From Marinobacter sp. es.042 (lineage in GTDB: Bacteria > Pseudomonadota > Gammaproteobacteria > Pseudomonadales > Oleiphilaceae): a DNA stretch of 64,000 bases. The notes beneath the pieces were generated by a model. It was not told the DNA's origin and made no database searches. It saw nothing but the letters and a program-made list of their open reading frames with translations. Positions 46,172 to 55,563 of this stretch are shown here, piece by piece. The stretch spans positions 620,001-684,000 of the forward strand of contig NZ_LT897781.1 in the NCBI RefSeq assembly GCF_900188315.1. The letters are read 5' to 3'. Within the stretch, counting starts at the first letter, position 1. The number at the start of each line of letters is the position of its first letter. The position numbers were made by a program, and so were the translations under genes.

Positions 46172-47179
46172 TCACGGAAGTTCCGCTCGCCAGTGTTTTA
46201 CCCTCACTTGTCCCTTGACGGCGTCAATGATCTCAATGATCAGGTTAATGAGCGCCTCGTTCTGCGCTTCATCGGCCCTTACTTCACCGGGTGTCGGCAG
46301 GAACACGTTCACGATGTCTTCGATGAAGGCGTGGTTGGAGGCAGATGCCAGGTCTTCGAGAATCTGGTGAATAACGTGGGCAACGATGTCGCCGACGGCT
46401 TCTTCCAGGGTTTCCTGGATCGTTGGACCCACCACAGGAAGGTACTTCAGCCGTGACAGTTCCAGATTCTGTTTCAGGGCATTGTCCACCCTGTCTTCCA
46501 GATAGCTTCTGAGGGCCCCGCGATTGGGCACGTAGCCTTCCTGGGCTGCCTCTGCGACCCGCTTGGAGATCCAGTCGGAGAGCATGTCCCTGCGGGGGTA
46601 GAGGATGTCCTCCTGGATCTTGTCGAACAGCGGAGAGCCCCGTTTGATCTCCTGCTGCACGCCGCTGAGTACTTTCAGCACAATGCGGTCTGAAAGCTCC
46701 TCCATAAAGGCTTCGTAGTAGAAGTTCACGAAGCGGTAAATCCTGGTATTCGTGATATCAATGATTTTGTACTGGTGCAGGCGATAGATGATGGAAATCA
46801 CCCGCAGGATACGAAGGAAACGCAGGCTTCCCACCGGGATACAGCCCACCAGGTCGTACCAGTGAATAAACGGGTAGAAGTACCAGCGGTCGTAGACTTT
46901 CGCCTTGATGGCGTAACCCCAGCGGACGAAGAACTCGGTCAGGAAGATGCTGACGAAGATCAGATCGTAAAAGATGAAGCGTTCATGGATGGGGTGGTAG
47001 GCCGACTGTATGGCCGGAGCATGCTCTTTCAGCAGATTCTGAACGGCTACAAAGTTATAGATCGAGTCCCAGATGATGAACGCCAGGTTGATGATCAGCA
47101 GGCCCAGCATCAGGAAATCAATGATGAACCAGACAAGCTGGTGGCTGGATTTCAGGTTTTCTCGATTTATCTTCAGCAT
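46172..47179 (-). CDS. Voltage-sensor domain protein without a pore
   Basis: A 335-aa protein with four membrane segments in residues 15-140, laid out as an ion-channel voltage sensor. S1 is WFIIDFLMLGLLIINLAFIIW. S2 (FIFYDLIFVSIFLTEFFVRW) carries E82. S3 (WYDLVGCIPVG) carries D109 and the Pro that follows. S4 (LRFLRILRVISIIYRLHQYK) has Arg 120, 123, 126 and 133. After S4 there is no S5, pore loop, selectivity filter or S6; the remaining 195 residues are soluble and helical with alternating charged stretches. Possible roles are a proton pathway of the Hv1 kind or voltage control of a partner protein (inference). Co-transcribed with the amidase. Confidence 0.75.
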   Translation of the reverse strand: MLKINRENLKSSHQLVWFIIDFLMLGLLIINLAFIIWDSIYNFVAVQNLLKEHAPAIQSAYHPIHERFIFYDLIFVSIFLTEFFVRWGYAIKAKVYDRWYFYPFIHWYDLVGCIPVGSLRFLRILRVISIIYRLHQYKIIDITNTRIYRFVNFYYEAFMEELSDRIVLKVLSGVQQEIKRGSPLFDKIQEDILYPRRDMLSDWISKRVAEAAQEGYVPNRGALRSYLEDRVDNALKQNLELSRLKYLPVVGPTIQETLEEAVGDIVAHVIHQILEDLASASNHAFIEDIVNVFLPTPGEVRADEAQNEALINLIIEIIDAVKGQVRVKHWRAELP

Positions 47180-47365
47180 TCGCCAGGGTCCGGTCTGTTG
47201 CTAAGTATCTGACAGGTTAGCTTATTTCAACGCCACAAACGACTCGCCCTTGAGCCGCTCAGGGCAGTCCGAAAGGCCAACCATGGATTAACTTGACCGT
47301 CTGCCATTAAACTCCCACGCTTGAACGGAAATCCTTCTTGTTACCACCAACACTGAAATAGCCGG

Positions 47366-49120
47366 ATGCTATCAATCTACCAAGTCGTGAATTCGGGCCG
47401 GGTCCGGCTTTTGATCTTGTTGTTCTGCTGGCTGCCGTCGTGGGTTTGCGCGCAACAGGTCGTCGTGAACATGGAGGGAGACTACCCGGATCTGAAATCA
47501 AATGCCCAGGCGTTTATCGGGGAGGTTGAAGGCCGCAGTGCCAGTAATCTCAGGCGTTATGCCCCCACGGCCGTTGGTCAGGCCGAGGAGGCATTGCGGG
47601 CGCTCGGGTATTACAGCCCGATGATTGAGTGGCGTATTGAAGAGGGTGATTCCGACACAACGGCAACGCTTGTTCTGTCCATTACACCGGGAGAGCCGGT
47701 GCGCGTTACGTCCCGGACTGTGGAAATCAGAGGACCGGCTGCTTCGGATGAACGGTTTACTGCCGATCTCCCCGAGCACCCGGCCGAAGGAGACATTCTC
47801 AATCATGGGGAATACGCCAGCCTGCGGGATACCATCCAGACCCGTGCCCGGCGGCGTGGCTATTTTGACGGCAAATTTGTTACCCGCACGCTGGAAGTGG
47901 ATCCGGCAACCCGAAGCGCTGCGGTCACGCTTATCTATGAAAGCGGCGAAAGGTACCGACTGGGAGAGGTAACCTTTGAAGAGGGGCACTGGTTCGAGAT
48001 CGGTCTACTGGAACAGTTCGTTTCTTTCGAGCCAGGAATACCCTTCCATGCTGATGAAGTAGCAAGGCTCAACCGGGACCTCCTCAACAGCGGCTATTTC
48101 AGCAGTGTTGATATCGATGCCTCACCGGGTAGTGCCGAGGACGGGGTGATTCCGGTCCGCGTTGATCTCACCCGGCGCGACGCCCGCTCCGTGGCGGCGG
48201 GCGTGGGATTTTCGACCGATGTCGGACCCAGGTTCCGTGGAAACTGGCGGGAACACTGGATCAATCCCATGGGGCACAAGCGGGGCGCCGAGACAGAACT
48301 CTCGGTACCCAGGCAGAACCTGAGTACCTGGTACGAGCTGCCCCTGGATCCGCCCATGACCGACCTGATCCGCCTGAGCGCCGGTTACCAGCGCGAGGAC
48401 ATCGAGAATGTGGAATCGGAACTTCTGAGCCTGGGGCAGCAGTGGCAGCATCAGCTGGATAACGGCTGGCTGCAGATATTGTCGCTGCGTTGGGAAGGTG
48501 AGCGTTTTAACATCGGCAATGACGAGAAAGGCACAAGCACACTCCTGCTGCCCGGTGCGGGATACTCGAAAATACACACGGACTCGCCACTGGACCCATC
48601 CCGGGGCTATCGCCTGCAGTTCGATGTCACCGGTTCGCATCGGGCGGCGCTGTCCGATGTGGATATCCTTCATGTAAACGCACTGGTCAAGGGGCTGTTT
48701 ACGCTGGCGGACAAGCACCGGTTTCTGGGTCGTCTGCAGGCGGGGGCTGTGGCAACCAACCGGTTTGAAGATGTGCCTCCATCCCTGCGTTTCTTCGCTG
48801 GCGGTGACCAGAGTGTGCGAGGGTATGGCTATGAAACCCTGTCGCCAGAGAATGATAACGGCGTGCCGGTGGGCGGACGCTTCCTGATGGTTGGCAGTGC
48901 CGAGTATCAGTATCAGTTTGCGGACAAATGGCGTGCCGCCATGTTCGTCGACCACGGCAATGCAATCAACAATCCGAGCGACCCGCTGGCGACCGGCGCT
49001 GGTGTCGGCATACGCTGGATCAGCCCGGTCGGGCCATTGAGGCTGGACATCGCCAAAGGGTTGGATCGTGAATTTGGCGGGGATTGGCGCATTCACTTTT
49101 CCATGGGGCCTGAGCTGTGA
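47366..49120 (+). CDS. tamA: Outer-membrane translocation and assembly protein TamA
   Basis: A 584-aa Omp85-family protein. A signal peptide (VRLLILLFCWLPSWVCA) precedes three POTRA domains (residues about 35-270) and a 16-strand barrel. The barrel carries the conserved loop 6 motif in LRFFAGGDQSVRGYGYETLSP (G-x-x-S-V-R-G-Y) and ends in a final strand with terminal aromatic/charged pattern (WRIHFSMGPEL). It inserts autotransporter-type outer-membrane proteins with TamB. Its stop overlaps the tamB GTG start, and both are in one operon. Confidence 0.94.
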   Translation: MLSIYQVVNSGRVRLLILLFCWLPSWVCAQQVVVNMEGDYPDLKSNAQAFIGEVEGRSASNLRRYAPTAVGQAEEALRALGYYSPMIEWRIEEGDSDTTATLVLSITPGEPVRVTSRTVEIRGPAASDERFTADLPEHPAEGDILNHGEYASLRDTIQTRARRRGYFDGKFVTRTLEVDPATRSAAVTLIYESGERYRLGEVTFEEGHWFEIGLLEQFVSFEPGIPFHADEVARLNRDLLNSGYFSSVDIDASPGSAEDGVIPVRVDLTRRDARSVAAGVGFSTDVGPRFRGNWREHWINPMGHKRGAETELSVPRQNLSTWYELPLDPPMTDLIRLSAGYQREDIENVESELLSLGQQWQHQLDNGWLQILSLRWEGERFNIGNDEKGTSTLLLPGAGYSKIHTDSPLDPSRGYRLQFDVTGSHRAALSDVDILHVNALVKGLFTLADKHRFLGRLQAGAVATNRFEDVPPSLRFFAGGDQSVRGYGYETLSPENDNGVPVGGRFLMVGSAEYQYQFADKWRAAMFVDHGNAINNPSDPLATGAGVGIRWISPVGPLRLDIAKGLDREFGGDWRIHFSMGPEL

Positions 49121-52100
49121 CGAGGACGCCGGAAACATCAGACGACAGGACGCACAAGCCATCGGCACGCTCGCGCAGCCTCCGGTTTTGGCTGTTGTTA
49201 GGGCTGGCGGTATTGATTCTCGTGCCTGTCCTTGTGGTGGCCGCTGTTTTGCTGGCCCTGCGCTCTGAGACGGGAACCGCCTGGGTTATAGAACAGGTGC
49301 CAGGGCTTCAGGTGGAAAATGACCGGGGATCTCTGTTTGGTCGGTGGCAAGCCGACCACCTGAAATGGCGTGGTTACGGGGTCGAAGTGGTCGTTGAGTT
49401 GCCACTCGTGGACTGGTCCCCTTCCTGTCTGTTCCGAAAACAGCTCTGTATAGAGAATCTGGAAGCAGAGACGCTCGAAGTCTCGCAATTGCCTCCGGCG
49501 GACAAAGCCGAAGGCGGGAGCCCCATTACACTGCCGGGCGTGGACCTGCCGCTGGCGCTGAATATCAGTGGCGTCCGGCTCGGGCCTTTTACCTTCAACG
49601 GCAACAAAGTCTGGGACCGGTTTGAGCTGGACGCCGGAGGGTCGGGCGCCGCCTGGAACATAAAGCGCGCCTGGTATCAGCTGGGTGAGTACACGGTGTC
49701 CGCCGCTGGCCGGATAGAAACCCGCCGGGACTGGCCTGTCAATCTGGAAGTCAAAGCGGACATCCCGCCGCCTTATGGAGACGAGTGGCTTCTCGACGCC
49801 CGGCTCTCCGGCAGCGTTCGGGACCTGATGGTCGCTGCATCCAGCCGTGGCTACCTGGATGCTGAACTCTCGGGAGAAGTCGAGCCGCTCGATCCGGCCC
49901 TGCCGGCACAGTTGAGGCTAACCTCGGATCAGTTCCGCGCAGCGCAGGCGCTGCCGGAGACCCTTGTGCTCAATGATTGGTCTGTGGACGCCAGGGGTAG
50001 CCTTCAGCAGGGTTTTCGCACCCGGGGGCAGGCTACGCTTCCGGGCACGACAGGCCCGGTACGGCTGACGCTGGAGGGCCTGGCGACGACTCGCGCGGCC
50101 GAGAGCATCCGGATCGAGTTGGCCGCGGACCGGGAGAATGGTGCAGGGCAAGACACTGTGGTGGCCAATGGCAATGTCTCCTGGAGCGAGGGCCTCGAAG
50201 CCAGTGCCGACATCCGTTTGCGCGGATTTCCCTGGTATACGCTGATCCCGGGCTTTGAGCCGCCAGTGGTAACCCTTCGTTCCCTGGATGGCACCGTGTC
50301 CTGGCGTGAGGGGAACTACCATGCAGAGCTTCAGGCCGGTGTCGAGGGTCCTCAGGGCAGCGCTGAACTGACCACCACGGTGGATGGCGATGCCGAGCAG
50401 ACCACACTGACCAACCTGGCCGTCAGCACAGGCGCCGGGTCTCTTACCGGCAACGGCTCGGTGAACTTTTCCGGGCCGCTTTCCTGGCAGGCGGCCTTGC
50501 GCCTGAAAGACTTCAATCCCGGTTATTGGGTACCTGTACTGGAAGCCAGTCTCAGCGGTGATGTGACGACCGAGGGACAACTCGGGGATGGACCGGTACC
50601 TGCCATGAATGCCGGATGGGATCTTGAGGGCGACTGGCGTTCCAATCCCGCGTCTCTGCAGGGACGGCTAGATACCTCATCAGGCAGTTGGGAACTATCC
50701 GACCTGCAGTTGTTGGTGGGTGACAACCGTATTGAGGGTAGCGGTACCTGGGGCGACGTTCTGCGTGGTGATCTGGCTCTGAACCTGCCCGCGCCGGAAA
50801 TTGTCCTGCCTGGCCTGACGGGGAATCTGCAAGCCACTCTGACGGCGGAGGGAACACCAGAGCGCCCGAAAGGCGAGCTGAGTGCAAGTGGCAAAAACCT
50901 GGGCTGGCAGGATGAGCTCGCCATTGAAACCCTCAGTCTTGAGGCCGATCTGCAGGACGGCATGCGTCTTGTCAGCCGTTTGCAGGCGGAAAATCTCAAC
51001 GGGTTCGGGCAAGAGCTTGAAACGCTCACTCTGGAAGCCAATGGCACCCAGGGAAAGCACACCGTGAGCATCGGAGCACGTCATGCCGAGGCTGACCTTG
51101 AGCTGGGTTTCGCAGGAGGGGCCGGCGCTGACTGGAGAACCTGGCAGGGAGAGCTGTCCCGGGGCGTGATTGACCTTCCGGAACAGTCCCAACAATGGCG
51201 GCTGCAGGCCCCGGCGACCCTGGCATACAAAACCGATGGTGAGCTCACATTTGGCAATCATTGCTGGCGCTGGGAGGAGAGTACGGTTTGTGCCGAGGAC
51301 CAGACACTGCTTCCGGTTCCCCGCATTGCCTATCGTATCGACCGCTTCCCAACCGGGGCCCTCGCTCCCTTGCTGCCAGAGACATTACGTTGGGACGGTT
51401 GGATCAACGGAGAGGTTGATTTCACCACCACCGGCGACGGTCCGGACGGACGCCTTTTCCTGGACGCCGGTGAAGGACAATTCCAGTTGCTGGTGGACGG
51501 CGAGTGGGAGTCGCTCGCCTACAATACCGTGACAAGCGAGGTCGCCCTGAAGCCGAAACAGGCCGACCTTGCAGTCCGTCTTTCCGGACCGGAGCTTGGC
51601 GATTTCACGCTGGACATGAACCTGGATCCGAACTCGGACGACCGCAACGTTGAGGGTTCCTTCAGTCTCGAGGGTCTGGATATTGCCCTTGCAGGACTGC
51701 TTTCCGGGCTGGACGAAGTTGCCGGTCGGGTGAACGGCCAGGGCCAGCTCTCCGGCCCGCTGATGAAGCCGGCGGTGACCGGCGAACTGCACCTGGTGAA
51801 TGGACGGGTTTCCGATCCCCGCTTGCCGGTACCGATCGAGGAGGTGATCGCCAGCGTTCAGTTTGGCGGTTACTCGGCCGAGATCAGTGGCAGGATCCGG
51901 AGCAATGCGCGAAGCCAGACCATTGTGGATGGGGAAATCGACTGGCAACAGTCTCCCCGGGGGGAAATCACGATTTCCGGCAGCCGTGTGCCATTCAACC
52001 TGGAGCCTTATGCGCAGCTTGAGGTGGAGCCGGATCTGACCATCGTTTTCAGTGAGGGGGCCCTGGAGGTATCCGGACAGGTCGGAGTGCCAAGAGGCGA

Positions 52101-52878
52101 CATCGAGATACAGGGTTTGCCGGACCAGGCCGTGTCGGTCTCGGAGGATGAGGTCATTGTCGGCGTGGAACGGGAAGAGCCCGTTGTCCGATCGCTGAAT
52201 ATGGATGTGACCGTGGTTGTTGGAGAAGATCAGGTGACTTTTGCCGCCTTCGGCGTGACCGGTGATCTGGAGGGATCTCTTCGCATTGGCAATGACATGG
52301 ATACCCGTGGCACGCTCCAACTGGTCAATGGCCAGTATGAAGCCTATGGTCAGGAGCTCAAGCTCAGGCGGGCAAGACTGTTGTTCGTGGGCAACCTTAC
52401 CCAACCCTATCTAGACATCGAGGCCGTCCGCACCGTGGATACCGTCGTGGCCGGTATTCGTCTGACCGGCCCTGTGCAGTCGCCCCAGACGGAAGTATTC
52501 TCCAACCCCGACATGCCTCAGACGGAGGCGCTTTCCTATGTCATTCTTGGCCGGGCGCCCCAGAGCCGGGGTGATGAGGGCCAGATGAGCCGGGCGGCGC
52601 TGTCCCTGGGACTGACCCAGGCCAACAAGGTGACGGGGCAAATTGGCGAAGAGTTCGGTATTCGCCAGCTCACCCTGGAAGCGGAGGGTTCCGGCGATCA
52701 GACCTCGGTGGTGGCGAGCGGGTATCTGACGGATGAGCTGAGTGTCCGCTACGGTGTCGGCATCTTCGAGCCGATCACGACGGTCGCTCTGCGCTACGAT
52801 CTGGGCCGCTACTTCTATCTGGAGGCTGCCAGCGGGCTGGCGGCCTCCCTGGATATCTTCTACACCCGGGATTTCTGA
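49117..52878 (+). CDS. tamB: Translocation and assembly module TamB
   Basis: A 1253-aa protein anchored by one N-terminal helix (FWLLLGLAVLILVPVLVVAAVLLAL) and forming a long periplasm-spanning beta-taco groove. The body is repetitive beta-strand sequence typical of AsmA-like proteins. The C-terminal DUF490/TamB domain (GSLRIGNDMDTRGTLQLVNGQYEAYGQELKLRRARLLF, and LSYVILGRAPQSRGDEGQMSRAALSLGL) is diagnostic. It ends in a barrel-like SVRYGVGIFEPITTVALRYDLGRYFYLEAASG. The GTG start overlaps the tamA stop by four bases. Proposed roles are OMP assembly and phospholipid transport. Confidence 0.95.
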   Translation: MTRTPETSDDRTHKPSARSRSLRFWLLLGLAVLILVPVLVVAAVLLALRSETGTAWVIEQVPGLQVENDRGSLFGRWQADHLKWRGYGVEVVVELPLVDWSPSCLFRKQLCIENLEAETLEVSQLPPADKAEGGSPITLPGVDLPLALNISGVRLGPFTFNGNKVWDRFELDAGGSGAAWNIKRAWYQLGEYTVSAAGRIETRRDWPVNLEVKADIPPPYGDEWLLDARLSGSVRDLMVAASSRGYLDAELSGEVEPLDPALPAQLRLTSDQFRAAQALPETLVLNDWSVDARGSLQQGFRTRGQATLPGTTGPVRLTLEGLATTRAAESIRIELAADRENGAGQDTVVANGNVSWSEGLEASADIRLRGFPWYTLIPGFEPPVVTLRSLDGTVSWREGNYHAELQAGVEGPQGSAELTTTVDGDAEQTTLTNLAVSTGAGSLTGNGSVNFSGPLSWQAALRLKDFNPGYWVPVLEASLSGDVTTEGQLGDGPVPAMNAGWDLEGDWRSNPASLQGRLDTSSGSWELSDLQLLVGDNRIEGSGTWGDVLRGDLALNLPAPEIVLPGLTGNLQATLTAEGTPERPKGELSASGKNLGWQDELAIETLSLEADLQDGMRLVSRLQAENLNGFGQELETLTLEANGTQGKHTVSIGARHAEADLELGFAGGAGADWRTWQGELSRGVIDLPEQSQQWRLQAPATLAYKTDGELTFGNHCWRWEESTVCAEDQTLLPVPRIAYRIDRFPTGALAPLLPETLRWDGWINGEVDFTTTGDGPDGRLFLDAGEGQFQLLVDGEWESLAYNTVTSEVALKPKQADLAVRLSGPELGDFTLDMNLDPNSDDRNVEGSFSLEGLDIALAGLLSGLDEVAGRVNGQGQLSGPLMKPAVTGELHLVNGRVSDPRLPVPIEEVIASVQFGGYSAEISGRIRSNARSQTIVDGEIDWQQSPRGEITISGSRVPFNLEPYAQLEVEPDLTIVFSEGALEVSGQVGVPRGDIEIQGLPDQAVSVSEDEVIVGVEREEPVVRSLNMDVTVVVGEDQVTFAAFGVTGDLEGSLRIGNDMDTRGTLQLVNGQYEAYGQELKLRRARLLFVGNLTQPYLDIEAVRTVDTVVAGIRLTGPVQSPQTEVFSNPDMPQTEALSYVILGRAPQSRGDEGQMSRAALSLGLTQANKVTGQIGEEFGIRQLTLEAEGSGDQTSVVASGYLTDELSVRYGVGIFEPITTVALRYDLGRYFYLEAASGLAASLDIFYTRDF

Positions 52879-52880
52879 GT

Positions 52881-53585
52881 TCAGTCCAGCTCGAAGGTGG
52901 CGCTCACTGAGGCCCGGATTTCCCGCTCACCCACGCTCGAGACCGTATCCGACATGGATTTGGCCTCCGCCATCATCATTGGTACCGGGCGGTGCCCGCC
53001 ATTGATGTTGATGGTGACCACATCACCACAGCTTTGGTCGAGCTGACTGGCCACGAATCGGCAGCGGGCCTGGGCGTCTGCGATGGCTCTGGCCAGTGCT
53101 TCCTGTTCCATACCGGTCTCATCCGAGTGGAAGAACTGGTGAGGGCCGAGGTGGTAATCCAGGCCCACAGCCTGGGCCTGCTGGAGCAGGGGATTGAGCA
53201 GAGTAAGATCGCTGATGCTGAAGCTGACGGTCTGGGAGGCGACGGCCTGCTTGCGGGGCTGCTCCTCCCTTTCCGATGTGGGCAACGTTCGGGTGTAAAG
53301 GTTTACCGACGCGTCTGAGTAATCATTGAGCTGATCCTGGTACTCGGTAATACCCTCGCGCCACTGCGCCATCAGGGCCGCTACCCGTTCGGTGGCCTTC
53401 TGGGGAAGCTCGTGCTCGGCACTGGCTGTGAACTGGAGTCTGGCGCTGTCGGGCTCGTATCGGACACTGCCCTCGCCAGTGAGCGTAACTTCACCTGCCA
53501 TTGTCAGAGCAGGTACGGTGAGCGCGAGAGGGAGAATAAAACCGGACTTCAGGTTTAAACGGAGCTTTCGGTTCCGTCCGTTCAT
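52881..53585 (-). CDS. SIMPL domain (DUF541) exported protein
   Basis: A 234-aa protein. The ATG at 53585 is chosen over the longer frame from 53708, since AGGAGG lies 7 bases upstream and it opens on a signal peptide (LKSGFILPLALTVPALTMAG). The mature part has the SIMPL pattern VTLTGEGSVRYEPDSARLQFTASAEHE at its start and ends SSVGEREIRASVSATFELD. A family member (BP26/YggE) assembles into periplasmic rings, but the general function is unknown. It is the last gene of the amidoligase operon and abuts the convergent tamB end. Confidence 0.85.
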   Translation of the reverse strand: MNGRNRKLRLNLKSGFILPLALTVPALTMAGEVTLTGEGSVRYEPDSARLQFTASAEHELPQKATERVAALMAQWREGITEYQDQLNDYSDASVNLYTRTLPTSEREEQPRKQAVASQTVSFSISDLTLLNPLLQQAQAVGLDYHLGPHQFFHSDETGMEQEALARAIADAQARCRFVASQLDQSCGDVVTININGGHRPVPMMMAEAKSMSDTVSSVGEREIRASVSATFELD

Positions 53586-53616
53586 GGTAGTGCCTCCTTT
53601 GGAAACCGTTGATGGA

Positions 53617-54351
53617 TCAGGCGTCGTCGGAATCCGGTTCCAGGCGCGCCAGTTTGTATCGGCGGGCAGCATCCACGAACTGGCCAAAGATGCGTCGGTG
53701 TCCGCCATGGTAGAGCAGGTATTCCGGGTGCCATTGGATGCCGGTTAGCCATTGGCGTCCGGTGCTTTCAATAGCCTGTACAAACAGATCATTGTCCACG
53801 GCGGTCACGCGCAGGTTGCGGCCCAGGCGCTTGATGGCCTGGCTGTGAATCCGGTTGGCGCCGATCACCGGGGAGCGCATGGCTTGCTCAAGCCGGCTGT
53901 GCGTTACCAGTCGCACGGTTTGCAGGGGCAAGAGCAGTGGGCGATGCCGGGTATTGACCCTCAGCGGTGTCACGTTCTGGCACAGGGACCCGCCGTGGAA
54001 AACGTTGATGAACTGGGCGCCGCGGCAAATCCCGAGCACGGGAATGCCAATGGCTTCAGCCTGCTCAAGCAGTGACTGATCGGTTTTATCCCGCTTGCGG
54101 TCATAGTTGGCGGTAACCTGTGGCTCCTGCCCATAACGTTCAGGATGGACGTGGGTGCCGCCTGACAGCACCAGGCCATCAAGCATCGGTACGGCAACCC
54201 GTGAACCGGGGCGAATATAGTGGGTCCGGGCACCGTGGAGGCGCAGACCCAGGCTGATCAGGCGATGGGCAAGGCTTTTTCGAGCGGGACCACCGATGCC
54301 GATCGTCAGGCCCGGAACCTCAAGTTCCTGTTCTTTGGACTCTTCAGACAT
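53617..54351 (-). CDS. Peptidase C26 / class I glutamine amidotransferase-like hydrolase
   Basis: A 244-aa hydrolase of the gamma-glutamyl-GABA hydrolase (PuuD) type. The nucleophile is C109 in VLGICRGAQFIN; His and Glu of the triad are H208 and E210 in IQWHPEYLL. DGLVLSGGTHVHPERYG is the oxyanion-side motif. It starts 8 bases inside the end of the amidoligase gene, so it is translationally coupled to it. Such pairs are known from comparative surveys of amidoligases, where the C26 protein is thought to remove or trim gamma-glutamyl linked products, or to supply ammonia. Confidence 0.88.
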   Translation of the reverse strand: MSEESKEQELEVPGLTIGIGGPARKSLAHRLISLGLRLHGARTHYIRPGSRVAVPMLDGLVLSGGTHVHPERYGQEPQVTANYDRKRDKTDQSLLEQAEAIGIPVLGICRGAQFINVFHGGSLCQNVTPLRVNTRHRPLLLPLQTVRLVTHSRLEQAMRSPVIGANRIHSQAIKRLGRNLRVTAVDNDLFVQAIESTGRQWLTGIQWHPEYLLYHGGHRRIFGQFVDAARRYKLARLEPDSDDA

Positions 54352-55345
54352 ACCCGTTTTTGGCCAGCCAGTCGTCAGTGGTTTCCCGCCAGCTGTGGGT
54401 CAGGTTGTGAAGATTCAGTTTGCGCCGCTCCCGGAACAGTTGCCGCATGTCGGCCAGGTCTTCGGGATTGTTGGCCAGTTGCTCCAGAACGACCCAGTCG
54501 TTCCAAACGGTTGAGAAATGCCAGCCGGGATTGTCGATGTCGCAATCCGGCAACCGGTAATGCAGGGTTGGCCTGCTTTTTATCCTGGGGTCCTGAACGT
54601 GGCGTTCCAGCCGTTCCTTGTCCAGGTGGGCAAACAGTGGAAGCAGGTCAAGCGCGCGATTCCGGGTAGGATTGAACTCCAGGTAATCCTCCATGAGCTC
54701 CCCGAGGTTTGGATGATAGTTATCCTCCATCAGGAGCTCGGTGTAGCGGCCATGCCAGGGTTCGATGTACGTAGTAAATTTGCGGCTGACGTCCAGTTGA
54801 TGCCGATGCTTGAGCCATTCATATAGGGCCGCGAACGCCTGGAAGTAACGAACCAGGGTCTCGGGGCTGAGGTCGGGCAACTCGGGATTAAGCTGCAGGC
54901 CAAACGCAAAATAGATGGCGTCCCGGCTACCCAGTGCACCGGCGTTCCTGAGTTTGTCGACGAGCGTTTCAATCACCTCGACGCTGGAAAACTTCAGGGG
55001 TGGGCTTATGATCTCGAGGGGTACCACGCGTTCGGCCGCGGCGTCGATCACATCCATCGCCTGTCCACCGAGTTCACGAATGGACTCGGGGAGGCGCTCA
55101 TCCGCCAGATCAAGATCCTTGATCGGATCGGAATCAAGCTCAACCGTGAAGTCGCCAAGAGCTGTCTGCAAGGTTGTCACATAGCGTGACTTGAGCTCAG
55201 GTGTGCCCTCCAGCATCTTCGCCGCCAATGCAACCAGCTCATCGTAGCCCAGACCTGACAGTTCGATCTCGACGCCAACCCGCCGTTCCTTCCCTTCGTT
55301 CGTCTCTAGGATGTCAGGCATCCTGCAGGCACTGACTTGAGTCAT
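54344..55345 (-). CDS. Amidoligase family enzyme
   Basis: A 333-aa ATP-grasp-like/glutamine-synthetase-fold amidoligase (amidoligase_2 type). Diagnostic blocks: GVEIEL (residues 24-29) binding metal-ATP, PLEIISPPLKF (109-119), FGLQLNPELPDLS, and EPWHGRYTELLMEDNYHPNLGELMEDYLEFNPTRNRALDLLPLF. No ribosome-binding site problem: GGGAGC precedes the ATG. It probably makes an amide or peptide bond on a small molecule or protein; substrate unknown. It is the first gene of a three-gene operon with a C26 hydrolase and an exported SIMPL protein. Confidence 0.85.
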   Translation of the reverse strand: MTQVSACRMPDILETNEGKERRVGVEIELSGLGYDELVALAAKMLEGTPELKSRYVTTLQTALGDFTVELDSDPIKDLDLADERLPESIRELGGQAMDVIDAAAERVVPLEIISPPLKFSSVEVIETLVDKLRNAGALGSRDAIYFAFGLQLNPELPDLSPETLVRYFQAFAALYEWLKHRHQLDVSRKFTTYIEPWHGRYTELLMEDNYHPNLGELMEDYLEFNPTRNRALDLLPLFAHLDKERLERHVQDPRIKSRPTLHYRLPDCDIDNPGWHFSTVWNDWVVLEQLANNPEDLADMRQLFRERRKLNLHNLTHSWRETTDDWLAKNGYV

Positions 55346-55476
55346 GGTGCTCCCTGGTTCGTGAGGAATAGTACCCTAACCATATCACACCGCTGTTGAT
55401 CCTCATTATTAAGCGGTTGCAAGAAAATCCGGGAGCCGACTTTACACTGGATAAAACACTGTATATAGTCAGTTTA

Positions 55477-55492
55477 CTGTATAAAAAAACAG
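55477..55492 (+). promoter_or_regulatory. SOS box of lexA-sulA
   Basis: CTGTATAAAAAAACAG is a perfect CTGT-N8-ACAG LexA operator. It lies 71 bases upstream of the lexA ATG. A possible degenerate second box begins at 55459 (CTGTATATA) but lacks ACAG. Confidence 0.92.
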
Positions 55493-55563
55493 GGCCGCCG
55501 GAGCCGCTCTTACGAGAGGTTGATGTTTGCAGCGGCCCGATCCCGATATAGCGGAGTAGCTTG

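Noticed and set aside
48122..49168. 348-codon minus-strand frame across tamA
   Set aside because: Antisense shadow; tamA barrel and POTRA features are clear on the plus strand.
55459..55474. Second SOS box upstream of lexA
   Set aside because: CTGTATATA is present, but the right half-site reads AGTT, not ACAG.
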